From Caldanaerobacter subterraneus (GTDB lineage Bacteria; Bacillota; Thermoanaerobacteria; Thermoanaerobacterales; Thermoanaerobacteraceae), in contig NZ_SLWU01000001.1 in NCBI RefSeq assembly GCF_004345675.1, forward strand, positions 62,001-126,000: DNA of 64,000 nucleotides. The letters run 5' to 3'. Made by a program: the position numbers and the translations under genes. Of this stretch, positions 60,726 through 64,000 are shown in pieces. Under the pieces are notes generated by a model. That model saw only the letters and a program-made list of their open reading frames with translations, did no database searches and was not told the origin of the DNA. How positions within the stretch are numbered: the stretch's first letter is position 1; every line of letters starts with the position of its first letter.

Positions 60726-62065
60726 ATAACAATTTTGCTGCTAGTTCTGCTACTTTTGAGCGTTCACCCTTGATTAAGGTTACATGTCCTGATAATTTCG
60801 ATTCTTTGAATTTTTCCACTACCTGCGTAAGTCCATTGCTTGTTGCGTCAAGGTAAGGATTATCAATTTGTTCGGGATCCCCTAAAAGGACTATTTTACT
60901 ACTTTCTCCTACGCGGGAGATGATTGTTTTTATCTCGTGGCGTGTAAGATTTTGTGCTTCATCTATTATTATGAATTGTTTCGGTATGCTTCTCCCTCTT
61001 ATATAAGTCAGCGCTTCAATTTCTATATTTTTTATACCGGCAATTACATCTTCAATATTTGTGTCTGTTTTTCTATTCCTGAAGATGTATTCAAAATTAT
61101 CATATATTGGCTTCATCCATAGTTTTAATTTTTCTTCTTTATCACCAGGAAGATATCCTATGTCATTCCCCATTGGTACAATTGGGTGGGCAATGAGAAG
61201 TTTATTGTACACTTTATCATCAAGCACTTTGGAAAGCCCACAGGCAAGAGCTAAAAGACTTTTTCCTGTTCCGGCTTTTCCTGTTAAAGTTACAATGGGA
61301 ATACTGTCGTTTACCAGCAAATCTATTGCCATTCGCTGCTGAACATTTCTGGGGGATACATCCCATACGGATTCGGGTGAATAGAGGTGTTCGAAAGAAT
61401 CTGTGTATTTGTTGTATCTAGCTACTGCTGATTTATTGCTTCCAAAAGAATCTTTGAATATCACGAACTGATTTGGATAAATGTCAATAGTTTCTTTTAA
61501 TTCGGGGACTTGACTTTTGGGAAGATGTTTTTCTGTATAAAAAGAATCTATGGTAGAAGGGTGTACAAATACTGTTATAAAACCTGTATAGAGGGCATCG
61601 TAATTTTTGATTTTGTCAGAGAGATAATCCTGGGATGAGATTCCTAGAGTATCAGCTTTTACGCGCATTATCACATCTTTTGGTACAAGAATCACAGGCA
61701 TAGGATTTTCCTTTTTTTGTTCTTCATGGAACAAATTTAAAGCTACTGCGAGAATACGATTATCATTGGCTATTTCAAGGAAGTGTTCTTTTACAGTTTC
61801 ATTTGCGATATGATTTAATTCAATTTTTATCAACCCACCATTTTCTAAAGGGACTCCTTCATTTAGTTTTCCCTTTTCTCTTAATCTATCGAGAATCCGC
61901 CCTACTAACCTTGCATTTCTTCCTACCTCGTTCTGAAGGTTTTTCATGCTGTCTATTTCTTCTATCACAACTGCAGGGATGATTACTTCATTGTCATCAA
62001 AATTGTATTAAAGACATGGGGTCATGCAAAAGAACATTTGTGTCGAGAATATACTTTTTCTTCAA
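60724..62065 (-). CDS. PIN-PhoH family ATPase (frameshifted near the N-terminus)
   Basis: The long frame starting at 61968 encodes 414 residues with PhoH ATPase motifs (LTGKAGTGKSLLALACGLSK; FIIIDEAQNLTRHEIKTI). Upstream on the minus strand, from a TTG at 62065 behind an AGAGGGGGG site, lies MKKKYILDTNVLLHDPMSLI, the start of a PIN domain; it joins the long frame only if one base is removed from the AAAA run at 61999-62002. The corrected product would be 446 residues, the usual PIN-PhoH length. Predicted role: RNA-related ATPase/nuclease, as for YlaK-type proteins. Sequencing error or true mutation cannot be told apart here. Confidence 0.82.
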
Positions 62066-62164
62066 TAGATTACCCCCCTCTTAGAGTTTATCCCTTCATA
62101 AAAATTGTATCACAATTTTGAAAAGTATGTGTTAATTTTGTGTAAAAAATTTTTATTTTTATAC

Positions 62165-62193
62165 TTGACAAAGAATAATTTTTATTCTATTAT
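62165..62193 (+). promoter_or_regulatory. SigA promoter of the LacI-type regulator
   Basis: TTGACA (62165-62170), 17 nt, TATTAT (62188-62193). Confidence 0.8.
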
Positions 62194-62227
62194 ATAGTTA
62201 AGCGTTTTACTAAAACGTTAAACTATA
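62193..62227. promoter_or_regulatory. LacI-family operator (autoregulation)
   Basis: Two 17-base arms around the C at 62210; right arm TAAAACGTTAAACTATA, left arm its complement with two mismatches. The central AACG-type half-sites are typical of LacI/CcpA family operators. It starts in the -10 box and covers the transcription start, so binding would block this gene. Confidence 0.75.
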
Positions 62228-62246
62228 TTAACAAGGTGATAGGAAT

Positions 62247-63269
62247 ATGGCAGTTACAATAAAAGATATTGCTAGATTAGCAAATGTATCTGTAACAACT
62301 GTATCAAGAGTCATAAACAATAAACCGGAAGGGGTTAGCGAGGAAACGAGGCAAAAAATTCTTAAATTAGTAAAAGAGCTTGGGTATCAGCCTAATGCCA
62401 TTGCAAGGGGGCTAGTTACTAAAAAGACTAAAACCATTGGTCTTATAATTCCTGATATTTCTAACCCATTTTTCCCTGATATTGCCCGAGGAGTAGAGGA
62501 TAGTGCTCACATCTATGGCTACAATGTTTTCTTATGTAATACGGATGACAATTTAGAGAAGGAAAGTGAGTATATAAGGGCATTAAAAGAAAAATATGTG
62601 GATGGGATAATATTTACGAGTAGTGTACCGTCAGATTATCAGCATATTATGGAATTAGTTAGAGATGGAGTTCCTATTGTAATGATGGACAGACGAATGG
62701 AATCAGAGGAAATATATGGGGTTTTTATTGACAATTATGAAGGAGGATATCTTGCAACGAAACATTTAATAGATTTGGGGCATAGAAAAATTGGATGTAT
62801 TACTGGGCCTCTTAAAGTAAAAAACGCGAGAGAGAGGCTGGAAGGATATAAAAGGGCATTACTAGATAATGGAATAGAAGTAGACGAAAGGCTTATATTT
62901 GAGGGAGACTATAAAATAAACAGTGGAATAATTGGAACAGAAAAATTACTAAATGATAATAAAGATATCACAGCTATTTTTGCATGTAATGACTTAATGG
63001 CATATGGGGCATATAAAACAATACGTTCCTATGGTTATAAAATTCCGGATGATATTTCAGTGGTAGGGTTTGATGATATATTGCTTTCTCAAATAATGGA
63101 ACCTCAATTAACTACTATAAGGCAACCTGCGTATGATATGGGGCTTACAGCAGCCCGTATGTTAATAAAACTTATAGAAGGGAAAAAAGTAAGTAAAAAA
63201 ATCATAATTTTTAAACCCCAGCTAGTAATAAGACAAAGCACGGCATCTGTCGACGAGGGGGTTTTTTAA
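62247..63269 (+). CDS. LacI-family transcriptional regulator
   Basis: 340 residues: N-terminal VTIKDIARLANVSVTTVSRV helix-turn-helix and hinge (LGYQPNAIARGL), then a periplasmic-binding-protein-like effector domain (IGLIIPDISNPFFPDIARGV, FACNDLMAYGAYKTIRSYG, VVGFDDILLSQIMEPQLTTI). RbsR-like. Followed by a BMP-type binding protein gene, so it probably controls a nucleoside or sugar ABC importer that extends beyond the window, and itself. Confidence 0.92.
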   Translation: MAVTIKDIARLANVSVTTVSRVINNKPEGVSEETRQKILKLVKELGYQPNAIARGLVTKKTKTIGLIIPDISNPFFPDIARGVEDSAHIYGYNVFLCNTDDNLEKESEYIRALKEKYVDGIIFTSSVPSDYQHIMELVRDGVPIVMMDRRMESEEIYGVFIDNYEGGYLATKHLIDLGHRKIGCITGPLKVKNARERLEGYKRALLDNGIEVDERLIFEGDYKINSGIIGTEKLLNDNKDITAIFACNDLMAYGAYKTIRSYGYKIPDDISVVGFDDILLSQIMEPQLTTIRQPAYDMGLTAARMLIKLIEGKKVSKKIIIFKPQLVIRQSTASVDEGVF

Positions 63270-63288
63270 AAAAGAGTGATGGGGGCAA

Positions 63289-63309
63289 AATCCCGCTTTA
63301 TGCGGGATT
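63289..63309 (+). terminator. Hairpin between lacI-type gene and binding-protein gene
   Basis: ATCCCGC (63290-63296) and GCGGGAT (63302-63308), no T run. May limit read-through or protect the downstream message. Confidence 0.4.
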
Positions 63310-63346
63310 GCTAATAAATCACTATCTAATAAAAGGGGGAAAATAA

Positions 63347-64000
63347 ATGAGAAAAATTATTGTTTTTGCGGTTATTTTAAGTTTAATGTTTATTTTCGGC
63401 CTCACAGGGTGCGGGAAGAACAGTGAAGTATCGAAGGAACAAACTACAGTTGCTGATTCCAAAGAAAAACCACTTAAAATTGTTTTACTTATTAACGGTA
63501 CATTAGGAGACAAATCATTTTTTGACTCTGCAAATCATGGGATAGAATTAATCAAGAAAGAGTATGGAGATAAAGTAATAACAAAGGTAATTGAAATGTC
63601 TTATGATAATTCAAAATGGGAACCTACTCTTCAAGATGTTTCAGAGCAAGATTGGGATATTATAATTGTTGGTACTTGGCAGATGGCGGAATACCTCCAG
63701 AAGCTCGCTCCTCAATATCCAGAGAAGAAATATATAATTTTTGATACTTCTGTTGACTACTCTAAAGGTAATCTTTCCAATGTGTATTCTATTCTTTATA
63801 AACAGAATGAGGGTTCTTTTTTAGCAGGAGCTTTAGCCGCGAAAATTGCAAATTCAAATATGCCTCTTGTTACGGGGAAAAAACTTATAGGTTTTTTGGG
63901 TGGAATGGATATACCTGTAATAAACGATTTCCTAGTAGGTTATATTCAAGGTGCACAATATGTGGATAAAGATATAAAAGTTGCTATTTCGTATATAGGT
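63347..64000 (+). CDS. BMP-family ABC substrate-binding lipoprotein (3' end outside window)
   Basis: The first 218 residues are visible. ATG 63347 lies about 7 nt behind AAAGGGGGA. The signal MRKIIVFAVILSLMFIFGLT is followed by GC (lipobox cysteine), then LLINGTLGDKSFFDSANHGI, a typical BMP/Med-type start, YIIFDTSVDYSKGNLSNVYS and EGSFLAGALAAKIA. Family members bind nucleosides or purines for an ABC importer. The frame runs off the right edge. Confidence 0.85.
   Translation, partial: MRKIIVFAVILSLMFIFGLTGCGKNSEVSKEQTTVADSKEKPLKIVLLINGTLGDKSFFDSANHGIELIKKEYGDKVITKVIEMSYDNSKWEPTLQDVSEQDWDIIIVGTWQMAEYLQKLAPQYPEKKYIIFDTSVDYSKGNLSNVYSILYKQNEGSFLAGALAAKIANSNMPLVTGKKLIGFLGGMDIPVINDFLVGYIQGAQYVDKDIKVAISYIG

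Noticed and set aside
1-64000. tRNA, rRNA and CRISPR arrays.
   Set aside because: No cloverleaf-type, rRNA-like or regularly spaced repeat sequence was recognised by eye; a covariance-model scan would be needed to exclude small RNAs.

Overview
The window looks like chromosome of a low-GC, Gram-positive, spore-forming, flagellated, S-layer-bearing anaerobe, most likely Thermoanaerobacter or a close relative. This rests on protein style, the spoIID-spoIIQ-spoIIID-mreB-flagellar rod order, SLH/IPT surface proteins, AT-rich codon use and strong GGAGG ribosome binding sites. No sequence search was run.

Layout. 1-8.4 kb: three surface protein genes (a partial IPT/TIG-repeat protein and two SLH proteins). 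8.5-10.4 kb: an IS607-type element with a decayed tnpA, an intact-looking tnpB and a structured 3' end like an omega RNA, lying directly against spoIID. 10.4-15.8 kb: spoIID, spoIIQ (with a SigF-type promoter), spoIIID, an mreB/mbl gene and three flagellar rod genes. 15.9-20.1 kb: fabZ, murJ, a DUF362 ferredoxin-like protein, a small membrane protein and a YfiH/PgeF protein. 20.2-25.3 kb: a LevR-type sigma-54 activator and a galactitol-type PTS (IIA, IIB, IIC), each behind a -24/-12 promoter. 25.3-31.0 kb: a divergent SorC-type regulator and an operon with an epimerase, a cupin, E1-alpha, E1-beta and E2 of a 2-oxoacid dehydrogenase complex but no E3. 31.1-33.2 kb: transketolase. 33.3-36.0 kb: a second LevR-type activator. 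36.9-50.2 kb: a long operon with a CUT1-type ABC sugar importer lacking its ATPase, a BadF-type sugar kinase, a ceramidase-like hydrolase, an M20 peptidase, a SIS protein, a secreted amidotransferase-like/GHL10 protein, a GH3 hexosaminidase, an Eis-like acetyltransferase and two paralogous small membrane proteins. 50.8-57.3 kb: a second sugar kinase, a mannose-family PTS with fused IIC-IID, and an aga-like aldolase, kinase and SIS isomerase. 57.4-64 kb: KtrB/KtrA potassium uptake, a Gfo/Idh oxidoreductase, a frameshifted PIN-PhoH ATPase, a LacI regulator with a clear operator, and the start of a BMP-family lipoprotein gene.

The most interesting signal is regulatory. A perfect 15-bp palindrome, AGTGTCATAGACACT (last base changed in one copy), followed 40-42 nt later by a half-copy, occurs three times: in the 3' end of the second LevR gene, upstream of the ABC/hexosaminidase operon, and upstream of the mannose-family PTS operon. 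The copy before the ABC operon is followed about 110 nt later by a full -24/-12 match; the copy before the PTS operon is followed by a near match. I infer tandem activator sites of the second LevR protein. That would put an ABC-importer operon for amino-sugar or cell-wall glycans under a PTS-phosphorylated sigma-54 activator, together with a PTS for a related sugar.

Signs of decay include the tnpA remnant, a truncated C39 peptidase that lost its N-terminus, remnants of an L-fucose-isomerase-like gene and of a xylulokinase, and a one-base frameshift in PIN-PhoH. No rRNA, tRNA or CRISPR array was seen.
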